Shown here one piece after another: positions 45,889-57,008 of a stretch of DNA of 64,000 bases. Source of the stretch: Crocodylus rhombifer (lineage: Eukaryota > Chordata > Crocodylia > Crocodylidae); the NCBI GenBank assembly GCA_038503035.1, contig JAVSML010025211.1, positions 558,001 through 622,000 of the forward strand, written 5' to 3'. The position numbers and the translations under genes were made by a program. Each line of letters begins with the position of its first letter. Position 1 is the first letter of the stretch. The notes beneath the pieces were generated by a model. It worked only from the letters and a program-made list of their open reading frames with translations. It made no database searches and had not been told where the DNA came from.

Positions 45889-47578
45889 AGGTACTTTGCA
45901 TCAGTCTTTCATCAGTCCCATGGGATGCCCATGCCTGCTATGGGACAGGGAGATCCGGGTGAGGGGGATCCCCTACCCTCCATCAATGCTGACCTCGTGA
46001 AGGAACACCTTGAGAAGCTGGATACCTTCAAGTCAGCCGGCCCTGACAATCTGCACCCCAGAGTACTCAAGGAGCTGGCGAGCATCATAGCCCAGCCCCT
46101 GGCACGGATCTTTGAAAACTCCTGGCGCTCTGGTGTAGTGCCCGAAGACTGGAAGAAGGCCAATGTGGTGCCGATCTTCAAGAAAGGGAGGAGAGTGGAT
46201 CTGGCTAACTACAGGCCCATTAGCCTGACTTCTATCCTGCGGAAGATCTTAGAAAACTTTATTAAGGAGGCCATCCTTGATGGACTGGCCCAGGATAACA
46301 TTCTAAGGGATAGCCAGCACGGGTTTGTTGCAGGTAGGTCTTGTTTGACCAATCTCATTTCCTTCTATGACCAGGTGACCTATCACCTGAACGAGGGAGA
46401 AGAGATTGATGTCATATATCTTGACTTCAAAAAAGCTTTTGATCTGGTATCCCATGATCGCCTCTTGGCCAAACTGCCCAGTTGTGGCCTTGGCTCCACC
46501 ACGATCCGCTGGCTGGGAACTGGCTCCGTGGTCGGACCCAGAGGGTTGTAATTGATGGCAGTCACTCATCGTGGTGCCCTGTGACCAGTGGGGTCCCTCA
46601 AGGCTCTGTCCTCGGACCCATACTGTTCAACATCTTCATTAATGATGTGGACATTGGAGTCAGGAGTGGACTGGCCAAGTTCGCCGATGACACCAAACTT
46701 TGGGGCAAAGCATCCACGCCAGAAGATAGGCGGGTGATCCAGGCTGACCTGGACAAGCTCAGCGAATGGGCAGACGAGAACCTCATGGTGTTTAACACCG
46801 AAAAATGCAAGGTTCTCCACCTTGGGAGGAAAAACCTGCAGCACCCTTATAGGCTCGGCAGTGCTACGTTGGTTAGCGCTACAGAAGAAAGAGACTTGGG
46901 GGTCATCATTGACCACAAGATGAACATGAGCCTCCAATGCGATGCTGCGGCTAGTAAAGCGACCAAAACGCTGGCTTGCATCCATAGATGCTTCTCGAGT
47001 AAATCCCAGGACGTCATTCTCCCCTTGTACTCGGCCTTGGTGAGGCCGCAGCTGGAGTACTGTGTCCAGTTTTGGGCTCCACAGTTCAAAAAGGATGTGG
47101 AGAAGCTTGAGAGAGTCCAGAGGAGAGCCACGCGCATGATCAGAGGTCAGGAAAACAGATCTTACGATGATAGGCTGAGAGCCATGGGACTCTTTAGCCT
47201 GGAAAAGCGTAGGCTCAGGGGTGATCTGATGGCCACCTATAAGTTTATCAGGGGTGACCACCAGGATCTGGGGGAACGTTTGTTCACCAGAGCGCCCCAA
47301 GGGATGACGAGGTCGAACGGTCACAAACTCCTGCAAGACCGTTTCAGGCTGGACATAAGGAAGAATTTCTTTACTGTCCGAGCCCCCAAGGTTTGGAACA
47401 GTCTGCCAGCGGAGGTGGTTCAAGCACCCACATTGAACACCTTCAAGAGTAAATTGGATGCTTATCTTGCTGGGATCCTATGACCCCAGCTGACTTCCTG
47501 CCCTTTGGGCAGGGGGCTGGACTTGATGATCTCCCGAGGTCCCTTCCAGCCCTAATGTCTATGAAATCTATGAAATCT
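45889..47578 (+). mobile_element. CR1 LINE, 5'-truncated copy 3, best-preserved RT
   Basis: Homology with copy 1 begins at GGTACTTTGCATCAG. The frame 45856-46551 carries [61 protein letters not shown] and [12 protein letters not shown] single missing A near 46517 shifts to the frame 46482-47483 with [23 protein letters not shown] (46680 onwards), KVLHLGRKNLQHPYRLGSAT and the C-terminus AYLAGIL. Otherwise open, which implies a young insertion. It lacks ORF1 and the endonuclease, so it is not autonomous. It ends with ATCTATGAA repeats. Confidence 0.95.
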
Positions 47579-47789
47579 AAGAAGCTATCCTGGAGCCAAA
47601 GCAAAAAGATAAGGGAGGGTGGGGAGAGGGCAGGCAGAAGCTGTGGCTCCAACCTCAAACCTGGATTGGGGCTGGAGCTGCCACCTCCCCCTGCATACTT
47701 TGTAATCAAATCCAAGACAAGGGGTTTCCCCTCCCCCGCACCCTGCTCTGGAGAAAAAATGTCTGTCTTGGTTTTGCGTAAATACGGTA

Positions 47790-48138
47790 ATTTGAATTTG
47801 CTCTCCTTCCCGAAGGAAAAAAAAAAAAAAACCAAATCTCATTTTCAGAAGTTTTTGTGTAAAAATTCTATTTCTTCTTTTACTCAAAATTTAACTTAAA
47901 ATTAACAACATACGAGGAACTAATTCTGCTGTCAAATTACAGTTCAACTTAAGTTGGACAAATACAGTTTATACTTTACTGTAAACTAAATATTTACTTA
48001 CATATGTTGCAGACCAAGTAAACTACTACAGTAACACTTGATTTTATTTATAGAATACTATGATCCTTATGTTTCAATTTAACATGTTTTACTTTCATTA
48101 AAAGGAAAAGATTAAAAGAAAATTAAAAAAAAACTTAC
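47790..48138. other. Intronic sequence just 3' of the 55-nt exon
   Basis: AT-rich. The donor of the MLLT10 exon (GTAAGTTT, minus strand) is at 48131-48138. Nothing else recognised. Confidence 0.6.
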
Positions 48139-48193
48139 CCCCATTATCTGTTCTTTTTAAAGCACCATCTTTATGAGGGCATAACTCACATCT
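48139..48193 (-). CDS. MLLT10: MLLT10 coding exon, zinc-knuckle part of the PZP domain
   Basis: Read on the minus strand, this 55-nt exon encodes RCELCPHKDGALKRTDNG plus one base. It starts in phase 0 and ends in phase 1. The acceptor follows a strong pyrimidine tract (CTTTTTCCAG before AGATGTGAG) and the donor is GGGG/GTAAGTTT. The peptide matches the AF10/AF17 family, where the CELC pair ligates zinc in the knuckle between the two PHD fingers. In AF10 the PHD-knuckle-PHD module reads histone H3 unmodified at K27 and links to DOT1L-dependent H3K79 methylation in the nucleus (family knowledge). The exon alone does not separate MLLT10 from MLLT6; the next exon does. Confidence 0.93.
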
Positions 48194-49496
48194 CTGGAAA
48201 AAGTGGGGAAAAAAAAAAGAACTGGAATGATTGTAAGAATATTAACACAGATCATACAGTTAGAAGACAGATTGACATTTCTCACAGAAAACAACTGATT
48301 AGAAGCAAGGCAGGACACATTTCCCTTAATCTAATAAATTCTAAGAGTTCTAAGCAAGCAAAGTTTTCTAATAAGTTTTGATAAAACTACAATAATGTTA
48401 TTTATTTAAGCTGAAATAAAATAAGTTAATTCTACTTCAGAATTCTCTTTGCTGAAAAAAACCAAGCAGACTCAAATATTTTGAAAGAGATGCCAAAAGA
48501 AGTATGGCCTTCACATATTCCCAATCCTAACATTTTTTTAATCAAGAGAATCAGATCTTCACTTGAAAACTTTTTCTAGTATCACTTTTCAAGGAGATCG
48601 ATCTACTTGGCATCAACTCAGTCTCCTTTTGCCCCCAGACAGTATTAATCTTCCTGATCGTAACATTACTGGTAAGTGAGGACATGGAGTTCATAAAACC
48701 CTGACAGTGCCTGTGAAGCAGCATGCCAAATGCGTTTAATAGTAACAAATTCCATTCTAGCAATGGATTGTGGATTGCAAAATACATTAAGGACTACATA
48801 TGCCTTCTAGTCCATAAAAAACTTGTGACACTGAAAGACATAGACATATAAAAAGCAGAACTTGCTCTGTGTGTAGTAAGTAAACTTTTAAGTTGTTTAT
48901 TTATTATGTCTTCAGTCCACTGATATATGCAACAGCATGCAAGGAATGGGATAGTGGAAGGCTTTTAGAACCATTTCTGGTTTTGCCCCTTGTTTCTCCT
49001 CCGACTCATGTCTTCTTTTTTCTTTTAGCATTTGCTTCCCTGCAGCATCTTTTAATTCCCCATCTGCTTCCCTCTTACCCTCCCCCCACTCCATCTGCTA
49101 AAATGATCAGCAGTTAATTAATACTTACATGAATGGTCATCATTTGGCTTTTAACCCTAGAGGGAATTTGTTGAGGGAATATTGGTTCAACATATCCCTG
49201 AGCCATTTTTTCAGACTGTCTGCAGACTCAGATAGATGGCACCACATTAATTATTCAGCTGAAATTTTGAAAGGTTGGTTTGCAACCAAATTTTTTTTTT
49301 TAAATAAAAACTTTAATTCTTCAGAACTTACAAGTCTGCAAGCCACAAATGCAGGCTGCAGGTGTCGAAAATCACCACTCCAGGCAAACGCTAACTGCAC
49401 TGCACTTGGTGTCAGAAAGTACACTCAGACCGAAGCCAATTCTCCGTACATGGAAAAAGCTAATTTCAGAGGGCATAAGCAATACCGTGTAGAGCA
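48194..49496. other. Intronic sequence 5' of the 55-nt exon
   Basis: Contains the strong acceptor tract (minus strand) at 48194-48220. The rest is AT-rich with no element recognised. Confidence 0.55.
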
Positions 49497-49850
49497 TGGA
49501 TGCCAGACTTATACCTATGGGCTAGATCTGGCCCATGTAGCCACATGAACTGACCCATGGGCCACTGGACCAGCCCTGGCCCTGTATGCTGCATGTAACA
49601 CATGGCCTGGACCCAGTGCCACACACACTACAGACAGTCAAGGGTGTCACATGCAGCCCGCACCCCAGACCTCCCTTATGCTACGTGCAGCATTGGGTCT
49701 GACCTGCACATCATAGGCAGCGAGCAGCCCATGCCAGCCCCAAAAGCTGTTTGCACAGTGATCCCAAGGGCTAATGTGGGCACCTTGCAGGGGGTCAGTC
49801 CTGGTCCAGCTCAGGGATGCTAATCCAGATGAGTTTGACACACCTAGCAT
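49497..49850. mobile_element. Probable hAT element
   Basis: The left end CATGGATGCCAGACTTATAC and the right end ...ATGAGTTTGACACACCTAG (reverse complement CTAGGTGTGTCAAACTCAT) resemble hAT ends of the GGTGTCAAACTCAT type. The interior has GGGCTAGATCTGGCCCATG-type sequence. No clear duplication. Confidence 0.5.
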
Positions 49851-50710
49851 TCTTGACACATGCCAAAGGTTAGAACTGAAGAGAGTATTGAAGGCTTTCA
49901 GACTGCCTTAAAAAGTAATAGGTGTGGCCTGGCAACCTCCCAACTGAAAACATGTATGGGGTTCTGAAACGCACAAAATCAAAGGAAGGAAGTAGCTAGC
50001 TCTCTCTCAATGACTCTTGGCATTGCTTCATGCAATCCCAGTAACTTTGACTTGAAACACTGAAGTGTCAGCATATGGCAAAATCCTTGGCAAAGTTATG
50101 CAGGATATTTCATCAGAGTTTCTGAAGCTCTCTCACACAATACAGGTGAAAAGCTGATGTTGATACTACTTGTGTCAGTAGAAATTCCTGCCTCTCTGGA
50201 ACTGAGACTGACTCAGGCTCATATTTTCAAGATTTTATCTAAAGCATTTTTGGTACGGTTTCATGCTAAACTTAAGGGGATCTGCAGAGTGAAGTGGAGG
50301 TGAATTCCCCAAGTCACACCAGTGTTTGGGACAGTATCAGCCTAAATATCATCACAGTGCACAGAGAATACAATATGTGCCATTTCACAGAAAATGTTCC
50401 TCTGTCGTTGTGGCAGCACATCTTCCTGGCAGGACACAAGCACCCCACGCACACACTCAAAACAAGTAACTGAAGTTCACAGATGTGAGCAGAAAAGAAA
50501 AGAAAAGAAAGAACAACCCTTGCTGCCCAAAGGAAAGACCCACACTACAAAACCAATGTCTCTCACAGACCTCTGGAATCAGAAATAGGCGAGATATGCC
50601 CCAAAGACCACAGCATAATCCAAATAAATTAAAACAAACAAAAAAGTCTGGACTGACAAAATAGCAGGGAAGAATGAAAAAGCACACACTCAGATAGAGC
50701 AGGTTAGGAT
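49851..50710. other. Intronic sequence, nothing recognised
   Basis: No supported feature. Confidence 0.55.
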
Positions 50711-51033
50711 CAGTGATTCTCAACCAGGGTGCCTTGAAATCCTTTCAAGGCTGTTACAAGGGACCACGCAATGTTAGCTGTTGGGCATTCAAACATGATT
50801 TACAAGATAGACCTAGAGGTTTCAACTAGGAATCTATAGCACTGAAAACATTCTGACCTGTTGGAGTCTGTTCTGAGTTCTTTGCAACAGATGAATTGCT
50901 CTACTATTTTTCAGTAATAAAAAATGAGTGAAAAATAAGAGCTGGCATTTTCTGAGGGGTCCCTCGAACAAAACGAGGGGTGCCTCAAACCTAATCAGGG
51001 GTGCCCTCAGTCTAAAAAGGTTGAGAACCACAG
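50711..51033. mobile_element. hAT element, CAGTGATTCTCAACC type
   Basis: The left end CAGTGATTCTCAACCAGGGT and the right end ...AAAAAGGTTGAGAACCACAG (reverse complement CTGTGGTTCTCAACC) are clear Charlie-like inverted repeats. The flanks no longer match convincingly. The interior aligns with 26957-27194 and includes three serial GGGTGCC/GGGGTCCC-like blocks near the 3' end. Confidence 0.75.
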
Positions 51034-51871
51034 GGTGTAACAGAGTCCTTTGAAGGGCAGCTACTTCAGTGACATTCCAAAAGGAATTGACTGGAAGATT
51101 TCAAGGGTGGCATACTGAGGCAAAGCCTTACTGTTAATTGGAGGGAAGAGAAGGATCTTGCGCTCCTACCTGTTGTGACTGCCTAAGGATAAAGAGGCTT
51201 TACAGTAGCAAATTAAATATAAGAAGCTCAGAATCCAGTATTGATGGCAGACTACACCCTGAGTTGATAAACTGGCACAGCATGACAAATTCAGTGAAGC
51301 TATTCCAAGGAACACCAATTGAGCAAGAAAGAGGTAAGTAAACCTCTGATTTTCCTGAATATTTCTACAAGTTTCAGACTTATTTTCACCACACTTCAGA
51401 CATACTATTTCCTGCATCTACTAAAAATTCAAGTAAAAAAATGGCTAGAAGTCTCTGCAGAAACAACACTAACTATAGAGAGAGATGGTGTAGCTCAAAG
51501 TAGCATAATTGAGAAAAATGCAGTATGGCTCTTGATTGCACAGGGATAGTAATCTTGGAACCTCTTTCTTATCTATGTGACTAGCTTCTAAAAACATGTC
51601 TAGAGAAATAATGAACAGGTGATATGGAACCCACCAGTTCAAATGCATGACATGTTACAAACTGAATTCTGGATGGAACCACAGTTTATATTACCAATTT
51701 GCAAAGGTAAGTTGATCCTCAAAGTCAGGATATAAACAGATTGTCCACTAAGTATCTAGATAAACCTGCCCCAATTATGCTTTTCAGGGCTAAGATGTGC
51801 AACGGGATAATGCAGGACCAAAAAGCTAGGTTATGTTGCAGAAAGTTTAATGGTTACAGGCTACCAAAAGT

Positions 51872-51912
<41 letters not shown>

Positions 51913-53232
51913 ACTTTCAACCATATTCAGAAAACAACCTTTTGCACCACCTCAACTATGCTAAGTAACAGAGAGTCTGCACAGAAAGTCTGCTTGAAGA
52001 CATGCATGGTGATGCCAGATATTCCACAACTCCAAAGCAAGGAAGTTAACCCTCTGTTGCTGAACTGTGCACCAGATTCTCAGGTTTTAAAAAAAAAAAG
52101 AAAAAAAAACAAGCTGCTGGCTGGCTCTGATGGCTACAGAGATCCACCTTAAAATGTGATCTGATTCTTTATTCTACAACTTTCTTTGAAAGGGAGAGTT
52201 CCATTGGAGTATTGCACATGGAGCCACAACTCGAGACAAGTTTGCAGTCAGGGAGCTGGGGAACCTAGAGAACATAAGCACAGGCTGGAAAATAAAGATA
52301 TCGTCCATCTGAAGCCTGGAGAGCCCCGAAAATAGGTTTCTTAAACCAGCTAAAAGCTTGCCACTCCCTTATGTGTGTAGAAACTTCTGAGAGAGCTTAG
52401 ACAACATAATGAAAATACAGCACTCCCAGATACAATACATTAACTTAATCTGAAAATGGGTTTAAAAAAATAAATAAATAAATAAATAAAAAATCAGTAA
52501 TTATCAACTAAGGTACAGTTATGCAAATTTTATTGAAAGGACAAAGGAATAAAAAGTATTCATAACAGTAGAATAAATTAGCTTTGCAGGGGTATTTTGG
52601 TCCCATTGTGCCACACAGTCTGATAGGCTCTTCTCTATCTTGAATGAATATTTCATTTGTTTAAGTTGTCAAGTTTAACAATCATGCTGTGAAATACAGA
52701 TGGGCTAGTTTGTATGCAACAAACAACCCTAACAAAGATGATCAAGTCTACCAGGAAAGATTAACTCCAAACTACCATAGTATAATTTGCTCTTCTTAGC
52801 TTTCTAAGCAAGGGGAAAGGCCATATAAAAATGTAATCAGAGATGAGCTATGGTGTCTATTCCCAAAATTTCAGAGATTGCTTTCCTTGGAACAGAGTTC
52901 CCAGTACATAGAAATTGACAGCAATCTCTTTTTCTGCTCTGAAAACTCCCCTGGCTAGTGACCTTCCCAAATGACTATTTCTTGGCTTGTCCAAATGGTT
53001 TAAAGTAGTACAAAATCAGTCTGCTGTCAGCCATTCAGAAAGAATTTTTGGTATGTTTCAGTAAATATACTGTTGGCATGTAGAACACAAATCAAAACAC
53101 CATTTCTAGAAAGAGCATAGTAAACTGAGATGAATAGGAAAGCCCATGACAGAAAGAAGGAGATTCTTACATAAGTATGGGATGAGAGAGGTAGTCTGAA
53201 ATCAGGCAGAAGGTTACAAGTCTGAGTAACTC
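51034..53232. other. Intronic sequence with microsatellites
   Basis: (CA)n at 51872-51906, A-rich runs at 52087-52109, (AAAT)n near 52469-52492. No exon recognised. Confidence 0.5.
51872..51906. repeat. (CA)n microsatellite
   Basis: About 17 CA units, one CTC interruption. Seen directly. Confidence 0.95.
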
Positions 53233-53880
53233 AGCAGTTCTCAGCCTTTTCAGACTCAAGGCACCGCTTGGAAAAAAAAACAGCTGTTTTCAATGGGTGT
53301 GTCTACACATGCACGTTTAATGCACATTAGCCCGATTTCAAGCACATTATGGGTACGGGTCTACATATGCACACCCTTAATATGCCTTAAAAACGGCAAT
53401 GTAAGGCTATTTGAATGTATGTGTAAATAGCTAAACTGCATTAGCCAACATGTAGATGTGCTAATGTGCATTAACACAGGTGTTTGTCCATTGACTTGGG
53501 ACTAACTTTAGTCCCAAGTCAGTCCACACACCTGCATTAATGCGCATTAGCGCGTGCACGTGTATGCATATGCCTAAATCGCCTTAATGCATATTAGGCT
53601 AATGCACATTAAGTTTAGGCACATGTAAAAAAGCCTGTGTAGACAAGCCCACTGATTTCTCGACTAAGGAAGGATAATAAGAGCAATTTTTCTGTTAAAA
53701 AGGACTCTGAAGAATCAGACCAGATCAGAATGATTTTAATATTATGGATTCCCATTTGAAATCTCTGGGTCTGTCTTTGTGAATCCTGTTTGCACACCTA
53801 CTGATGCTAACATCGTATGGCACCCTGGACCACCTTTGAAAGAGACTGCAAGGCACCCCAGAGTGCTCTGTCATCCTAGT
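53233..53880. mobile_element. Old hAT-like element interrupted by a foldback element
   Basis: The left end CAGTTCTCAGCCTTTTCAGA followed by CTCAAGGCACCGCTTGG is typical of a hAT left end. GGCACCCTGGACCACC and AAGGCACCCCAGAG on the right (near 53819-53862) look like its distal part. The right terminus is uncertain. Confidence 0.4.
53295..53650. mobile_element. 356-bp foldback (long palindromic) miniature element
   Basis: The ends GGGTGTGTCTACACA and (reverse complement of the right end) GGGCTTGTCTACACA match. The centre is a perfect 13-bp hairpin, GACTTGGGACTAA/CT/TTAGTCCCAAGTC, at 53493-53520. Between ends and centre both arms repeat TAATGCACATTAG-type words and match one another: GCTAATGTGCATTAACACAG on the left against GCTAATGCGCATTAATGCAG from the right arm. 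The whole element can fold on itself. No coding sequence, and the target duplication is unclear. Confidence 0.75.
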
Positions 53881-55518
53881 TGTGTGTCACATGACTAACT
53901 AGTTCAGAGGACCAACTGCCTTCACAGGAGACCGCCTACTTCATCACATGCTATGAGCAGACTTGCACAGAACAGTGGTACTAAACAGAAAGGAATAAAG
54001 TAATTTAATGGATGAGGAAAAGGGAAGGGAAGGATGGAGGAGGGGACACTGCTGAGAAAAGCTAAGGTGGACTGAAGAGATCAAAGGGTATGGGATAAGA
54101 CAATAGATGTTTAGGGGAAGGGAAGTTATAAATAGTGAGAATACAAGCGAATAAAGAGCACAATGCCTCTTCAGTGCTTGATGAACTTAGAATGGGTTGG
54201 ATGAAGTATCACCTCTCCAATTCAAAAGACATACGTTATACATAATACCCTATTAAAAAGAAAAAAATTTATACACTTTCACTTCTATAATGAGTCCATC
54301 TCATGACTAGCCCTATAATACAAGCCTATACAACGACTCACTGAAATCAAAGTTTGCAAGCAAGCATTTTAGCACCGAAGAATTGTGCAATTACATGTTT
54401 AACTCCAAGAACAAGAAAAAAGAAATCTTCAGGAGATTTCTGCAATTTTTTTAAATGTCACATAAATGCTTTGTTTTCCCTACTATAAACTAACTAATCG
54501 CTATACCTGGTTGAAATAAATAAATTAAAAAAAAAAAAATCAGAGGGATTAATACTGGTCTTTTTTTGGTTTTGTTTGTTTTTTTGAGGGAATTTGTTGT
54601 GTACTCATTGAAATTTCTTGCTAGCAACTAAGCTTACATTAGAAATCAGGCACATTTCAAAATGAGTAGTTCTTTGTTGATTGAAAAGCATTTTACAAAC
54701 AAAAAATTAAAATATTCAATTAACTACAACTTTTACCTGACTTCTTTCCTATCAAAGACTGATTGATAGTAACTGGAAACTGTTGATGCCTTATGAAAGA
54801 AAAAGAAATATTGCATTATACCATTTGTTGCAGGTAGAATCTGATGGAAGGGTCAGATATTTAGTAATGCTAATAATCCAAAAACTTACGTAAAACACTT
54901 TCTTTATTAACGTATGTTTATGGAGAAAAAAAATAACAGATATTACATTTCTAAGATCACTTCACTAATACATATAGAAACTTAATTTGTTCTTATATCT
55001 GAAATCTTGTGAAGAGATGTAAGTAATAAATGCAGATTCCTTAGCTTTCCTGTATATTTTCCATTCCAGTTATATTCTGCAGGGCAAAAACACTGTTACA
55101 TTACAAAACTATTCTTAAATGCCAAACACTTCTTTTAACTATATTAAGTACTGATTCATATTTTCAAATAATGCCTTGCTTAAAAGCTATTATTTTCATG
55201 AAGATTTCAGCACACAATACTTAGGGGTACAATTAACAAAATATTAAATATGTGGATTGCTAAACAAAAGTTATGTAACAATAGTTTGGTTCTTAAAGCC
55301 TGATCCTACCTCACCTATCCTTTCCTCACACTGTCCTGAAGAAAAATTGCAACACAGAACACAGTGCTCTATAATTCTTAATACTTGGGTAAATAAGAGA
55401 CTGGATTAGTTGTTCAACACCAAATATGTTGGTTTTAGGGAGGGAGTAATCCTACTACTTTCTTAAACTTAATCTAAGATAGTAAAATATGCTCCCAAAA
55501 AAACTGGATACTATATTA
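53881..55518. other. Intronic AT-rich sequence
   Basis: Nothing recognised. A purine-rich run lies near 54014-54050. Confidence 0.55.
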
Positions 55519-55760
55519 CAGCAAAAGCTGTGTTATCTGGCACTTAATCAACCAGAAAGCTCCACTAACCAGCACCCAAGGGATGCAGCAAAAGCAAAAC
55601 CAGAAGACCCACTTCTGGTTCTGCCGCCACAGGCCGAGTTCTTCTTCACTTCTTTGGCCCACAGCAAAGGGCAAAGCAGCCTGCGTGGGACAAAGCAGCC
55701 TGCACAGGGCCCCCCTCCACATTTGATTAACCAGCATCCCCTGGACAACAGAGTGTACTG
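55519..55760. mobile_element. Tigger-like miniature element, 242 bp, TA duplication
   Basis: The left end CAGCAAAAGCTGTGTTATCT then GGCAC, and the right end (reverse complement CAGTACACTCTGTTGTCCAG), with TA at 55517-55518 and 55761-55762. A subterminal TTAATCAACCAG / TTGATTAACCAG pair strengthens the inverted arrangement. The interior is GC-rich. Confidence 0.75.
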
Positions 55761-56514
55761 TACTTTGCTGTACTTTACTTCTCAATTAGTTACCAAACAA
55801 TGGTATTCTAAATGCACAATAATTCAAAGGTACTTCCAAAATCTGTTTTAACACATTCTCAAAACTGGATTCTCAAGACTGAATTTAAAAAGGCGAAGAG
55901 AGAGACCATTGATCAGAAAGTTAATATTCTGATCTACTGAAGAACTTGTCAATTCCTCTCATATATTGGGTTGGGAAGGTTAGTAAAATTTAGGATCTCT
56001 TAAATTTCTCAACTATCTAAATAAGAACAATATTACAGCCCTCTTCTTCACACATTTTTCTCTAAGCCTGCCTTTCCTTCTTCTCTTTAAATCTTAGTTC
56101 CATCCCTTGTTCAGCATACCACTCTATTTTACTGTCTTTTTTTTTTTTTAAATCGGTTTCATCTCTTTGGGTAACCCTTTGCACAGCAGAAGCTACTGCC
56201 ACAACATTCCACTCCTTTTAGCCTTACCACCTACTTCCCACACTTTTTAACAGAAGAAAAGAGTATTTACAGACCAGATGCAGCTACTTCTGCTAACATA
56301 TAAACTCTTTGAGGACACAACTCCTTTGTAGCAACTGGGGCTGCTTAGTTGCTAGTTTCAATGCCATCCATTGGTTATACAGAGAAGACTCTTGTAAGCA
56401 CATACATGAGAAGTCAGATTTCCAAAACCGACTCATCAGAAACCAGTGGTTTGCAGAGTGCAAGGAAGCAAGCAATAAGTAAGTTTATTTTAATAATGCC
56501 AACAAGTAAACAGA
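55761..56514. other. Intronic sequence, nothing recognised
   Basis: AT-rich, with a T-run at 56140-56150. Confidence 0.55.
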
Positions 56515-56675
56515 GGGGTGCTCAAGCCCCAGCCCGGAGGCCAGATCCAGCCCATGACACCAGGTCACCTGACCCACGGGACTCCCCAGAGGTCCAGAAA
56601 TTTGGCAGCAGGAGAGATATGGCACTGCTCCCCTACTGCCAAATTTATGAACCCACAGGGAACCTGTAACTGCTC
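56515..56675. mobile_element. hAT-like fragment
   Basis: GGGGTGCTCAAGCCCCAGCC, CCAGATCCAGCCCATG and GAGGTCCAGAAATTTGGCAG. The last block also occurs in the hAT at 11229-11538 (GGTCCAGAAGTTTGGCAGCA), so the two share ancestry. The right end is cut by a CR1. Confidence 0.5.
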
Positions 56676-56679
56676 ACCA

Positions 56680-56963
56680 GGGCACCCTTGGACAAAATCA
56701 GGAGTGAAGACCACAAACTCCTGGAAGATCATCTCAGACTCAACATTAGGAAAAACTTCTTCACAATTAGAATGTCCAGACTGTGGAATAAGCTCCCTCC
56801 AGAAGCAGTGCAGTCATCTACCCTGAAAATCTTCAAGAGGAGACTGGATGGTCATCTTGCTTAGGTCACCTGACCCCAGTTGTCTTTCCTCCCTGGTGCA
56901 GAGGGCTGAACCCAATGATCCCCCAAGGTCCCTTTCCAGACCCTTACAATCTATGACTCTATG
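56680..56963 (+). mobile_element. CR1 3' end fragment
   Basis: Encodes remnants of DHKLLEDHLRLNIRKNFFTI and MSRLWNKLPPEAVQSSTLKI, then FKRRLDGHLA, followed by the GGTCCCTTTCCAGACCC 3' UTR and a CTATGACTCTATGG tail. Confidence 0.9.
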
Positions 56964-57008
56964 GTACTGGAGAGTGGTGCAGCCCCTTTAAGGATGGAGT
57001 CTTTACAG

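Larger units (their letters stand above)
45178..47789. mobile_element. Unclassified TIR element, copy B, carrying two nested insertions
   Basis: The left end TATCATATTTACCCAAATCC then AAGAC, and the right end (reverse complement TACCGTATTTACGCAAAACC then AAGAC) are inverted repeats. Removing the Tigger-like element (45231-45529) and the CR1 (45889-47578) leaves about 620 bp that aligns with copy A: TAGATTCTATACAT, CTTATCTTAAATTTGTCCCC, CCTCAAACCTGG and AATCCAAGACAAGG occur in the same order. This shows a non-autonomous family. C-runs occur at 45617-45647. Confidence 0.65.

Noticed and set aside
55489..55851. 120-residue frame
   Set aside because: Runs through a Tigger-like element and its flanks, with no domain similarity.
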